DNA of 64,000 nt from Brachynemurus nebulosus (lineage: Eukaryota > Arthropoda > Insecta > Neuroptera > Myrmeleontidae). The notes beneath the pieces are model-generated. The model made no database searches. It was not told the origin of the DNA and worked only from the letters and a program-made list of their open reading frames with translations. A program made the translations under genes and the position numbers. The stretch spans positions 160,677,498 to 160,741,497 of the forward strand of contig JAPWDM010000001.1 of the NCBI GenBank assembly GCA_035578155.1, given 5' to 3'. Below are positions 34,769 through 47,000 of the stretch, piece by piece (the stretch's first letter is position 1; each line of letters begins with the position of its first letter).

Positions 34769-37130
34769 GAAGCAAAATCGACATATTGGTAAACACCTTT
34801 TATAACCTACAAAGTGTCGGTGGTAACCAAGGAGCCAAACTAAAATATAATAGGTAGTATTCCAACTGTAGCCGTCAGGTGACGTAAAATCATCCCCACT
34901 TCGCATTACTATGTTGTGTAGGTACATACTGTTTGCAGTGGTGTTGGTTTGATGTTTGCTTCTGTGTGCGTATTCACACACACAACTACAAAACACCTAT
35001 TATGGGACAGAGCAACGTGTGCAGTTCAAGTAACAATGTCTAACAATACATTACAATGCATTGTGCGTTCGGTGACTGACACCGACTGACTACATGCTTT
35101 AAGCTGTGACTGACCAACAAATGACACCAAGCGAGCTACACTTTTTTGATATTAGTTGGCTTCTAGTGTTCTATGGTGGTAACACAGAATACAAAAGGTA
35201 CGTTCCTATCTCTATACTAGCGAAACCAGCGTCGCCAAAAACTCCCTACCAATCCCCACCTATATGTTATGTATATACACTGAATTTGTACTTGTATATG
35301 TGTGATATGTGTATGTGTATGCGTCGTCGCTTATACCACGCACACATAGATACGAGTACATACATACACATTGTGAACGGGCCACGTATCTACTGTGACA
35401 ATATTCATGCAACAATCATCAACAATTAATGTATACACTTATACAGCTTCTGAACGAGTGAATAGATAGTTGATGACTTGCTCAGAATTGTTCAGTACCA
35501 ACTACACAATTTTGTTTTTACCTTCGTTCTATATTCTGTGGTGATAATAAATATTTTTTAATTTGTATTATGTGATGTTTGTTGTAATTTAAGACTATTT
35601 ATTAATAAATATTCTGACAACATTTATAACAACAAATATAACATCAATAAATATAAAGAAGTTTTAAATCCAACCTTGTTCAACCGCCATATTTGTCAAC
35701 ACTTGTCCCTTTTTTGGCTTCATTTTCATATACATTGTATGTATATGAAAATGAAGCCAACTCCTGTACTCTCTTCACTTATTTAATACTCAGAGTTTTT
35801 ATCACTATTACATAGTTTATGGTTAACCATTTGCGTTTGTTATTTTCTCAAAAGAACAAGGAAAATGAGATAGAAATATATAGTATTAAGGCAACAAGTT
35901 AAAAGTATGCTCGTTTTTAAACAATGTGCTTGCTAGCGGTGTTGTTATAAATAATCCCTAAATCTTCTCTGACAAAAAATCACTTAAAGAAATAGAACAA
36001 ACTAATTTTATTTTTTATAAAATTAAGGTGTTTGTGGCAAGACGTAGTGAAATTGCTTATGAACGCATGTCGTAATCAATAAATATTAACCGATTCATCA
36101 ACCGAGTTTTCAAAATAGGGTATCAGTTGGACTTTTTGTCATATCTGCTCGTGTCTTAATCAGTGTTCCACTCTTTATAAATCCCTCTGTTGATAGTTTT
36201 AAAAAAAAAACTTCTACGAAAATTTTACTAGGAATATTCTTTTCTTTCAAATAAAAACATACAATATTATTTAATCTAAAAAAACATGCACCCACAAATA
36301 TTCATCAACAAAATATTACTTTTATTTTACTAATAAAAATAATAATAATAATAATAATAATTTACTTAAGATAAAATAATTTTTGAAACGATTTTCTAGA
36401 ATTGCACAATATTTTATACTTTTACGATCAAATAATAAAACTAAGAAATTCCAATAAGAAAATTAAAATATCTCTAAGGGTGCGTCTAAAATTTTCTAGT
36501 ATGGTGAAGCGTTTTGGTGAAAAGGTCAAAAGTCCCAAATCCCTGGATGAGTTTGTCAGCCAAATTTTAGTCATTTTTCGCCATTTTTAGTGGTTACTTG
36601 CAAAAATTGGCTAAAATTCAAAAATTATTTAAAAAAATTTTACACCATCGTAAAGAGCGTAAAAATTTTTTGAACTATTGTTCTAAGTGAACTAGTTTTT
36701 GCGAAAAAATTAAGAAATTTGTTGAATTTCTTTACGATAAATGCTTAATCGTTTTTGTCATTACAATAACAATATTTACATGTTTTATTTTTCAAAATAA
36801 AAATTAACTAACTTTTCAAGAACGTGTCATCACCGATTTTGAAAATTTATTCACTGTTAGAGAGCTAAATTATAGTTATATATGGTCCGCCAGGGTCCTG
36901 TTGTCCTAAAAGCACCAAAAATAAACTAGTTAACTAGTTTAAATGGATATAGGCTATATTATCTGGGACCCAAAATCGCCAAAATTTAACTACCCAATAG
37001 ATTTTGAAAATTTTTTCACTGTTAGAGTTCAACTATTTTAGATGAATACAGGTCCGCCAGTATTCAATCTTTAAAAATTCGCTATGTTATGCAGATGCTG
37101 CGATAAGCGTATTTTTTTTCTCGTCATTTA
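34583..37130. other. Intergenic DNA, no convincing gene
   Basis: It contains poly-T and CA/GT-rich patches (34730-35440), a perfect 47-bp hairpin at 35714-35760 and an ATA microsatellite near 36340. Open frames at 34733-34996 and 35106-35429 lack domain features or splice support. Confidence 0.45.
35714..35760. repeat. Perfect 47-bp hairpin
   Basis: The arms TTGGCTTCATTTTCATATAC and GTATATGAAAATGAAGCCAA, plus two more pairs, give 22 paired bases around a 3-nt loop (TGT). It could be a tiny palindromic insertion or a hairpin RNA. The loop is shorter than usual for a microRNA precursor. Confidence 0.6.
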
Positions 37131-38283
37131 TAGGGTAAAAGCCCCGATTGTGGAACACTATTTTTAGGTATTTCATCAAACTTGCTTACAAAAATTAATA
37201 AATGAATTAAACACCCATTTTTTTTTCTTAATAAGCATGAAACCAAGTTTTTTTAATCCAATGAATATGTTTTTAAGAAAATATAACCCAAAAATTTTGA
37301 TTTATTAATGTTTTGTTTTATAATTTGTTGACATCTATAAAAAAACAGACAGAATATATTAACACCCTTTAAAAAATCAGCACATTGACACCTAAAAAAG
37401 AACACGTATGTACGAACATGAGATATATTACATACCATTCACATACATATTTTGCCATCTTTTCACTCTATGACATAGAGTGACATCTAGTAGTAAATAG
37501 AATGTCAAATTAAAAAATATAGAATGGTTTAAATATTCGATAAAATAAACGACGAAAATCACAAGAATATACCAAAATACTATATTTTGTTTCGCCATCT
37601 ATGTATTTTGGTAAAGTTCTAATCAATTCTAGACTAACTTATCAAAATGGCGACAATTTTTCATTATTAATAAAATTTTGCAACTTTAAATCAATATTTT
37701 TTTATTTATCAATTGACGATACGCTCCGAAATAAAAAAAATATTAAAAATTTTACGATTTTAAAGCAGTAAGTAAATATTTTAGACTCAAAAAGAAATTA
37801 AAACTATTTATAATATAAATTTTTAGTTATTTTACGTACATGATTTTAGTTAAATACAGAGGTTATATTGTGTACTGAAAGAAATACACATATATATAAA
37901 TTACATTTAAACCGAATAAAAAGATGATTTAGCTCTTATAATCTCTTAACTGGACTAATAAAAATTATTTGTATAGTTTTATTGCGCTAACTTCGAAAAT
38001 TAACTGGAAAATGTTGAAATTTATAAGGCATGTGTTTCGATAAATAAGCATTGATCAAACGCAAAAGAGACACATTCAGCAAAAATTGTTTAATATATAT
38101 ATGTATTTCTTTAATTAAGTAAAGAAACATTAAATGTGAGATGAATTTAAATTGAAAAACAATCATTCTGTTAATAATAATTTTTGTTATCAGACGTTTC
38201 TTTCAGAAATAACTTCATTAAGATATAAATGTCAAAACTGTTTTTCTATTGGATCGCGTTCCACAAACGGGGCTTTTACCCTA
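37131..38283. mobile_element. TA-flanked DNA transposon/MITE of 1.15 kb
   Basis: The ends TAGGGTAAAAGCCCCGATTG and CAAACGGGGCTTTTACCCTA are inverted with TA borders. The right part matches the short family member at 24091-24324. It interrupts another repeat whose halves (CTCGTCATTTA and ACTCGTCACTG motifs) flank it. No intact ORF. Confidence 0.75.
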
Positions 38284-38611
38284 TTTTGAAATAGGAAAAG
38301 ATTACTATTGGTGGATATAAATACTTTCTTTTTTTACTCGTCACTGATATTTTGAGGTAACTTTTGAAAAATCCCGTTTTTGAAATCAAAGGCCAAAGGG
38401 CGTCACAGGTTTAAGAAATTTGAAAACCCCTACAATAAACTGAAATAACTTCAATTTTAAATTTAAAAATAACATAAGACTATTATTTAGATTTTAACCC
38501 AAATTTTAAATTGCGGTAAGACTGTTTTTGTACAGTTGCCTAAAAAATAGCATTCGTAACCCACTTTCATCACTTATTACGATATTTATTATTATTGTTG
38601 CCAAATTACTT

Positions 38612-38700
38612 TTAAATGTAAAATTTAACTGGACATCAATAAAACAGAATAAACATTAGAAAGTAAATTTAGATCGTTAAATACTCCGAAATATGGGCTA
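38612..38700. repeat. Fragment shared with the TTAA MITE at 41395-41636
   Basis: It contains AAATTTAACTGGACATCA and TTTAGATCGTTAAATACTCC, matching about 41461-41535. Neither terminus of the MITE is present here. Confidence 0.6.
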
Positions 38701-39239
38701 AAATGCAGTTTACGTTGTTATGCTGTAATTTCGATGTTTGCCGGAAAAAAGAAACAAATACGGCTGAGAATTATTATACTTAACGAGTTAAAGCGCGCTC
38801 ACATATTTTTATTAAAAATAATTGCGTTTTATTATTAATTATTACATTTTTAATGTTACTGACGATTTTGATGCAACAATTAATTTAACACAATTACTTG
38901 TATTATTATTATTTAATAATAAGAAACCGTAAAAATACTGAATCGTTAAAAAACACAAAATTGTAATAAAAGTTTAAAATAAATTTTTTTTAAAATTAAT
39001 GTAAATTTTTTATTTTAAGACGTATGACGTTTTAAAAGACAACGTTTAAGTACGTACGTATTCTTATTCAGAGAGAATATACTCCACTATTGGTATATAC
39101 GCATGTATGACATTTATTTAGAAGTCGTTACATGATACAGGTGATTTTTATATTTTCATACATAATTTATGAATATAAAATAACTTAAAATTATACGGTT
39201 TATAATGATTTTCTAAATCCCTTACATTAAGGTTAATTT

Positions 39240-39965
39240 TGTGGCTAGGTTGGTGGGAAGTGGAAGGAGGGGAGGCGGTGGTTAGGTTAGTTTAATTAGT
39301 TTTGACAATATACTTCGACTTTAATATAAAAACTAGGTGTTGAGGTTAGTCAAGGTTAGGTTAGTTTAGTTAGTTTTCGATCCACTTCAAAATAGCATTT
39401 TCTCAATACAGTGCGCTAAGTATATCCGTAAATGTGCCCTCAAAAACCCACTGTTAAAATACAATTCCTAACCTTTTTATTTTTCCAAGTTTTGACTCCT
39501 CGATTTCAACAATTATACCGTTATTAACATTTTAAAAATATTCTTATTCACTTGTATATATTTTAGTTTAACATAAAAACTAGATAGTGAGGTTAGGTTA
39601 GGTTAGGTAAGGTTAGTTAGTTTTGACAATAAACTTCGACTTGAATACAAAAACTAGGTGTTGAGGTTAGTCAAAGTTAGGTTAGTTTAGTTAGTTTTCC
39701 ATCCACTTCAAAACAACAGCAATTTTTCAATATAATGCGCTAAGTATATCTTTAAATGTGCCTTCAAAAACCCACTGTTTTACAATTCCTAACCTTTTTA
39801 GTTTTTCCAAGTTTTGACTCATCAATTTCAACAATTATACCGTTATTAATATTTTAAAAATATTCTTATTCACCTGTATACATTTTAGTTTAATATAAAA
39901 ACCAGGTGGTGAGGTTAGGTTAGGTTAGGTTAGTTTAGGTAAAGTTAGTTAGTTTTGACAATATA
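39240..39965. repeat. Tandem repeat of about 320 bp with telomere-like GGTTA blocks
   Basis: Two long units share GACAATATACTTCGACTT, AAAAACCCACTGTT and TTCAACAATTATACCGTTAT. Each unit junction holds a short (TTAGG)n run, three to four repeats at about 39593-39611 and 39911-39931. A relative array with the same GACAATATACTTCGA block lies at 60245-60810. Confidence 0.75.
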
Positions 39966-40658
39966 CTTCTATATATATTATATTATTAATTGCTATAATA
40001 TTTTAAGATAAATAAAAAAAAAATTAAAATAATTACTGGAAGAATCCAGGCCTGAATCCATAAATTCAGGACACGGAGCAGATTCTCTAACCACACGTCT
40101 ATTTTGCCTCTAACTGAACACTACGTTAAATTCGTATAAGACATTAAAAAATTTTTTAAAACTTTTAGAGCCAGGACACACGAACCACGCCACGACCACG
40201 CGACAGCGACAAAATAGTGGCTATTCTGTGGCCGGGTATGTATGCATGTACTTTTCTTATGGAAACACAAATTTCAAGACACACGAGCCACAGCCTGTCG
40301 TCGTAATCGGACACTGTCGCAATGTGTCGTCGTATTGTCGTTTTTAGTCGCTAAAACTTGCGACCAATGGACCACTTATAAGCGACAGATACGTACTACT
40401 AGTACTACAGTGTCTCTCGAACATTACAAGAAATCATTGAATAATACGACTCAAGCAGGTGTTTTGTAATTTTTGTTTTGTTTAGTTTTCTTAATTGTGT
40501 GTATTTTTATTTCTTTTGGTCTTTTTTGATTGTTTTGTTCTTTTGTTATTATTTTGTTTTTTTGTTTTTGTTTTTTTCTTGTTTTGTTTTTTTCTTTTTT
40601 TTTGGTCTTTTTTAATTTTTTTTTGTTTTTGTTTCTTTGTTTTTATTTTCTTGAAAAA

Positions 40659-40847
40659 ATGGCAATGGTTAACGAAGATTCATTTGATACGGAATTATTT
40701 ATTGAGGAAATCCGGAATTTACCCGCAATCTGGGATTACACATATTCGGGATATAGTAACCGGATGGAAAAAGTAAAGGCATGGGAACATCTTTGCTTCA
40801 AATTTTATGATAACTTTGAAAATAAAGAAAAGAAAGAAAAAAATTGA
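40659..40847 (+). CDS. Short MADF-domain ORF inside the Harbinger-like element
   Basis: 62 codons from ATG 40659. The core FIEEIRNLPAIWDYTYSGYS followed by NRMEKVKAWEHL matches the start of a MADF (Myb/SANT-like in Adf-1) domain: an FI-E-I helix, P-IWD, then R and AW. The usual domain is about 80-90 aa. Here it ends in a lysine/glutamate-rich tail (KEKKEKN) and a stop after the second helix, so it is truncated or continues in an unseen exon. The start at 40659 is preferred over upstream ATGs, which lie in a poly-T tract encoding only F/L. MADF proteins bind DNA and can recruit Harbinger transposase. Confidence 0.6.
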   Translation: MAMVNEDSFDTELFIEEIRNLPAIWDYTYSGYSNRMEKVKAWEHLCFKFYDNFENKEKKEKN

Positions 40848-40966
40848 ATATAAACCTTTTTATGACACATTTTATTTACAATAAAGGTACCGCTGTTATA
40901 AACGTATACTGTATATATATTGTTTATTGATTTATTTTTGCAGAATTATTTATGTAATACAAAATA

Positions 40967-41933
40967 ATTGAGGAGTGTCTTTACAAAAGGGGATATCTAC
41001 ATCTTATCATTTTTTTCAGAAAATTAAGAAAACCGACAGAGACAAGACACACAGATCTACACAAAGACTGCATAGCTATGTAGGTACTATGTAATAAGAT
41101 TAATGGAAGGGCATATTTAAAAAAAATATTTGACTTTTTAATTCAGTGGTACAAAATAAACAAAAAATTAAATATCCCCTTTTGCACAGAAATCTTTATG
41201 ATATCCCTATTTGTTCTGTTCTAGTTGTAAATATCCCCTTTAGTTGTGTACTATTTGCTAATACCCCCATTTGCAGTATACTTATTATTGTAAAGAATAA
41301 TAAAACACTGGTTATTCATTTGTGTATGGAAAGTTTAACATTAGAATACACTAAGGCGTGTTGTTTAACACACTTCAGATTTAAAGTGTATTAACCTCGT
41401 GAGTCCTATGTCCACATCTGTGGACAAAACCATTTGAGGTTATCAAGTTGAAAATCTTTATTTAAAATTTAACTGGACATCAGTAAAACAAAATAAACAT
41501 TGAAAAGTAAATTTAGATCGTTAAATACTCCGTTATATGTATAGTTAAATACATCTCAAAAACAACTTCACTAAAAAAATCGACTGAATCGTTTTAAATG
41601 ACAGATAGGTTAATTTAAGTGTCAGGACTCAAGAGGTTAAAGTAAATATCTCGTTTTGAAAAGATTAATCAGAACCATCATACTTGCAAATTGTAAATAT
41701 CCTTTTTTGTTATGAAATCAATTCAGCATGAACGTAGTTATATTTTATGGGTCAAAATATCCCCTTTTGAAACAGAAACTCATTTTTGAAGCTACTTTAC
41801 TTGGAGAATATCGCGTTTTGATTAGGATCTAAGTGACGAAATTGTGCTTTTTAGCCCTAAGAACAAGACTGTATACTCAGTTAAAAAAAACATACATATG
41901 TAAATATCCCCTTTTGTAAAGACACTCCTCAAT
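40967..41933. mobile_element. TA-flanked element nested in the Harbinger-like element
   Basis: The ends ATTGAGGAGTGTCTTTACAA and TTGTAAAGACACTCCTCAAT are perfect inverted repeats of about 30 bp, with TA at 40965-40966 and 41934-41935. The motif AATATCCCCTTTT or a variant recurs at least six times on the plus strand, at about 41170, 41240, 41700, 41755 and both ends. No coding sequence. Confidence 0.8.
41395..41636. mobile_element. TTAA-flanked (piggyBac-like) MITE, innermost insertion
   Basis: The 242-bp MITE starts CCTCGTGAGTCCTATGTCCA and ends AGTGTCAGGACTCAAGAGG, bounded by TTAA at 41391-41394 and 41637-41640. It lies inside the TA-flanked element. An isolated right end (ATCAGGACTCAAGAGG then TTAA) is at about 42961-42979. 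Confidence 0.8.
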
Positions 41934-43304
41934 TATTATAAAGGCAAATTGGTCAACAGAATTGAAACATTTTTATGGCATGGAAAAACCCTTCGGTTAA
42001 GAATAAAAGCATGTACTAGAAGCTCTCCTGCTGTTTGAACGTGGATTATTGACTATTATTAGATAAATAAGCTATATAATTATTTAAACCTTTTTAGTTT
42101 TAAAATAATAGAAAAAAATTAAATATTCAAAGAAATAAAGAGCTGAAAATTTTTGAATTGTTTCATCAAATAATTTTAAAAATTGAATCTGCAAAAATAT
42201 GTAATACCAAAATACCGATATGTATTTTAAAAGAAATATTATTTAAAAGAAGAATCACCTCTCTGATTAATTTTGTTTATTTTTATCCTAGCGTACCTAC
42301 TTCACGCTGCAAAATTTTAAGTTCCTTAAATTTCAGTATTGATAAATCAATTATTGTATGAATACTTAACGCAGACACTGTATATAACAAACAGTATTAA
42401 GTGGCTTTGATGCCTCCTAGCAGTGACTGTACGTGCTGTACGTCATTCGGCCACTAAAAAGTGGCTCGCAAGTCGCCGTCTAAGACACACGAACGACAGT
42501 ACAACCACACGACAACCACAAAAAAGTGGTCATGGCGTGGTTCGTGTGTCTTGGCTCTTAGGACATTCTTTTTGAAAATGGCTGGCTAGTGCGTTTTACT
42601 ATTTTACTACGTTCACACTCTAAAGGTATACTATCAATATTCCAAGTTTCATCCAATAGTAAATTTCCCAACCCGGAACCTCTCCTTGTAAGTGTATTTC
42701 GCATTGTTCTGTTATTTTTACCGTTTCCTATAAATCAATTATACACTAACTTGCTTTAAAAAATGTACCATATCGTATAGTTGTCATTATAAAAAAAAAA
42801 TTGTGTAAAATATAAATAAATTTGAGTTTCCGAAAACAAAAATATGCTTCCGCCCTTTAACATTTCATAATTAAAAATTTCCATCACCTTAGCTTCGTTT
42901 TTACCGGTTAAAAAAAAATCGCATAACAACGTAGACTGCAAATTTGCTGGTTATTTTAAATATCAGGACTCAAGAGGTTAAAGAAAAAAATACTCCTGTC
43001 GCAGCATCCTGCATAACATAGCGAATTTCCGTTTATAAAAATTAGTTTTTCTCGGAAACTATTTGACATTGAAAAAAAGTTTAGACCTTTTTTATGTAAT
43101 TTTTTCTTCTCTTTTAAATGGTGTAAAAAAATTTCGCAAAAATTTTTGAATAAATGGAAATTTTGGCAAAAAATAAAAAAATTTTTGCAAGAACACAGAC
43201 CATGTTCCTGGCATCCGACGTGTCTGGCTGACGAACTCATCCAAGGGTTTGGGACTTCCAATGTTCTCACCAAGTTTCGTAAAAATTGGATACTTCGTTC
43301 GAGA

Positions 43305-43307
<3 letters not shown>

Positions 43308-43381
<74 letters not shown>
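43308..43381. repeat. (TA)n microsatellite, about 36 repeats
   Basis: Uninterrupted TA dinucleotide run of about 73 bp. The open frames rich in IY across it are artefacts. Confidence 0.95.
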
Positions 43382-43383
<2 letters not shown>

Positions 43384-43385
43384 AG

Positions 43386-43550
43386 TGAATATTATTTTCG
43401 GTTTCTAGGGACCTCAAAACAAATTTCTGCCATAGTCCCGGGCTCAGGTCGCGTCATGACAGTGGCTGTAATAGCTGAATTCCATTCTGGAAATTCGCTA
43501 AAACCTAAAAATGTCGCTATTAATGAAGTGCACGATTTATTTTGTACTAT
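43386..43550 (+). repeat. Dispersed repeat of about 165 bp shared with 54945-55100
   Basis: Both copies contain CAAATTTCTGCCAT and GACAGTGGCTGTAATAGCT. This copy follows the (TA)n tract directly; the other lies inside the hAT at 54465-55403. Element class unknown. Confidence 0.65.
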
Positions 43551-43671
43551 TTGATTAAACTTTAAACGTCATCACTAACAAGCAAATACATATAATTTTT
43601 TTTTAAATGTCATTTAATTGTGTAGAATGATTTTGTCACAACTAAAAAAACTAAAACTACAAAAATTTAAT

Positions 43672-44039
43672 TTAAACCTCGGCATCTTTTTTCGCAAACT
43701 TTTCAAACATATTTGCATAGATTTTCTTCTCTTTATTCTTATGTTCAATAATTCGTTTTTTACACACAGCGATTTGACTGATGGCTGCTTTATTTGTTGG
43801 TTCTATACTTAACACTTTCTCGAAATCTTTAAGTGCTAACTCCGGTTCACCCAATTCAAGGAGTGCTTGACCACGTCGGAAATATCCTTTTGTACTATTT
43901 TCATTTAATTTTAATGCGGCCGTGCAAGAATCTCGAGCTTGAATATATTCACCAAGTTTTAAATAACATAGTCCTAAATTAAGATGAATCGATAATTGTA
44001 AATCTTTTGCTTCTTTCACTTTCTCTTCATCCTCTAAAT
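43672..44039 (-). CDS. FKBP59: FKBP59 exon 6 (TPR repeats and C-terminus)
   Basis: It encodes residues 291-411 after the split D290. It contains [20 protein letters not shown] and [20 protein letters not shown], two TPR helical pairs, and ends KFAKKDAEV with TAA at 43672-43674. Acceptor is TTTACAG. Confidence 0.92.
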
Positions 44040-47000
44040 CTGTAAATTGAACATCAAAATAATGTTACGGGGCAATAGTAGTTTGTGATTGTCAATTTAC
44101 CTGATGATGTATGCGTAAATGTGTATACAGTGGAACCTCTCTTAACCGGACAGCAATTTCACGGAAAATTTCTTTTAAATCAAATACTTTGAAATTCTAC
44201 ACCAAGTCAGTTATTTATCGTGCTTCACTTTGTTCGCTAACGGACTCAAAATTATCCATTTTCATATTTCAATGATAATTTTCGCGTGAAAATGCTGTCC
44301 GGCTAACAGAAGTCCCACTGTACATGCTATATGAATGTACTGGGAATCGTAAAACTTGGATACGCGAACTAATGGTCAAAAAAACAACTATTGTTAAGCT
44401 AATGTTTCACATAACATTTAGATTCTATAAAATTATAATTTTACCGGGGCGTGGCTTAAATTTTAGTGTAATCGAAAATGTAACATACTTAAAATCTAGA
44501 TTTTATAAAATCTAGATGTTATAAAATTATAATTTTAATAGTAGAAATTTTTCTACTTTTTCAATTGAACTTAACCTGTCACCTAAAAAGCAAAATGGCA
44601 AAAACTAAAAAATTTCATGTACAGAAGTGACAGATGTAGCAAATGTAGCAAATAGATATTAATGAACATTATTGATGAAAAAATTTACTACATAACATTG
44701 TTGATGAAAAAATTTACTACATAACATTATTGATGAAAATAACGAAAATTATTGGTGAAAAAATAAATTCTAATTTTAAATTTAGTACCGTCTAAATTGT
44801 ACAACGGCCATGAATGTTTTTTTAAAAAACTGCCTTTTTATTTTTTATTTTTAAGTAAATGTATAGTAGTATGCAAAAATAAGTTTTTTTCTGTAAAGTG
44901 ACATTTCGCGCCATTTTTTTATTATATTAAGTACAGTCGAACTCATGTATTTTCAACCTGTCGGGACTAATCCGCTCATGTATTTTCAACTTCTCCTTTA
45001 TCCTCACTCCATGGCAATCATAGAGCCACGTGACAGACACAGAACCAATCACAAAAAGCCCGCGCAAATCTTTACACAGTAGCCACGTGTACTTCCCCAG
45101 TGAATAACCTTAAAATGACAAATTGTCAAGTAACATATGATAAACAAAAAAGTGAAACATGAAAAAAGTGTAATAAACTTGTAATAAAATTATTTTTTAA
45201 ACAATTGCAAATGAAATAAAACCATATATTGTAGGATAAAGCCACCAGTGGTCAGTCGATTAATCTGACAGTTATTTTTCTGTATTAAAGTATTGCGTGA
45301 GAAGTGGGGACCAAAAACTTGAAAATACGTGAGTAAAATCAGTTGAAAATAGATGGTGTTGAAAATACATGAGTCCGACTGTAGTAGTTTCAATCGGTTA
45401 TAGTTGACATAATCGGTCTATAAAATCTAGATGTTAGGTGAAACACCTCCTAAAATATAATCTATACATATAATAAAACTGTAAATCTGTCTCTGTCTGT
45501 CTGTTCACGCATCACATAAAAACTACTGGACGGATTTTAATGAAATTTAGTGTGATGATAACTTATTACCTGGGTCAACATCTAAGATACTTTTTATTCC
45601 GGGAAAATGTATCATTCCCACGGGAAAATGGAAAAACTATTTTGAGCATCTACACACATTACGCCAATTTACATATTTCATAAAAAATTTCATAACTATA
45701 GTAACAAAAATTGTAAATAAATTTTGTAGTTTGGAAATTTTTCTGAATTTTAAATAAAAAAAAATGTTGCTAATTGTGTACCGAAAAATACAATAAATAC
45801 ATAATTGTCAATTTGGAGACGATTTAATGCATTTTTTGTTGCAAGAAACTACAAATTGGAAAAAGAAATTACTCAACGTTTCGCGTGAACAACGTCACGG
45901 AGACGGCTAGTTTATACATATAATAAAACTGTAACGAGACCGTTTCTGTACATGGAATATTTTTTGAAAATTGTACTGGTACTGTAAACAGTTATCGATG
46001 TAGATATCAAAACAGCGATTTTTAAAATTTTTGTCTGTCTGTCTTTCTTTCGGTCTGTCTGTCTGTCTGTTCACGCATCACGTAAAAACTACTGGACGGA
46101 TTTTAATGAAATTTGGTGTGATGATAACTTATTACCTGGGTCAACATCTAATATACTTTCTATTCCGGGAAAATATCTCATTCCCACGGGAAAATGGAAA
46201 AACTATTTTGAGCATGTACACACATTACGTAAATTTACATATTTCATAATTTCATAACTATAGTAACAAAATGTAATACGGGGTTTACATTTACAATGAT
46301 TTTCTGGTGCCAACACGAAGTGGCGCACCAGTAAAAGCAAAATGAACGTGTAAACATCTACTGGCGTGCAAGGTAGATCAGTGCATGCACGGATGAAAAA
46401 AGTTAGCAACCTTCTAATTTTTCTGGCGCCAGTAATGATTCATGCGCCACTAAAATTAAAACATACATAATTATGTAAACTTGTATTGGTGCCAGTATTA
46501 TTAAAAAAAAAAAAAATAAAATAAATGTCAATTTTACGCGCCTATTCAAGTTTGAATGTCATTTCTAGGTACCTATTATGTTTTTTCTCTGCTAATTTAT
46601 CATATGCTTTACATTTAGATACGAATGACAGTTTTGAAAGCTTTATATGACAGTTATTTATCCAATTCAGCTATTTGTGACCTGCGTAGTACTTACCAAA
46701 TTATATACCATACAAATCATGTGTAAACGGATGTGCAAGTAATGTAAACTTTACAGACATACAAACTTAAAAGTGACGCCAGCAAATCATTGCAAATATA
46801 AACCCGCTATAATATAAATAAATTGAATATTGTAGCTTGGAAATTTTTCTGAATTTGAAATCAAAGAAAATGTTGCTAATTATGTACCGAAAAATACAAT
46901 AAATACACAATTGTCAATTTGGAGACAATTTAATGCATTTTGTGTTGCAAGAAACTACAAATTGGAAAAGGAAACTACTCAACGTTTCGCGTGAACAACG

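Larger units (their letters stand above)
40168..42557 (+). mobile_element. PIF/Harbinger-like transposon carrying a MADF ORF, with two nested insertions
   Basis: The ends GAGCCAGGACACACGAACCA and, inverted, GAGCCAAGACACACGAACCA agree at 30 of 32 positions. They are flanked by TTA at 40165-40167 and 42558-42560, the TWA duplication typical of PIF/Harbinger. Subterminal GTCGT/ACGAC motifs are abundant. The element is 2390 bp including the nested insertion at 40967-41933, so about 1.42 kb of its own sequence. It carries a MADF-like ORF, the DNA-binding accessory protein often paired with Harbinger transposase. No transposase ORF remains. Confidence 0.85.

Noticed and set aside
34733..35429. Open frames on both strands in a GT/CA-rich patch
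   Set aside because: No recognisable domain, poly-lysine from poly-T, and no splice or start context. I looked here for the first exon of the 33784 gene and found none.
40495..40658. Phenylalanine/leucine-rich N-terminal extension upstream of the MADF ORF
   Set aside because: It is the translation of a poly-T tract; the MADF-like sequence begins at the ATG at 40659.
43146..43554. Two open frames with long IY repeats
   Set aside because: They read through the (TA)n microsatellite and flanking dispersed repeat.
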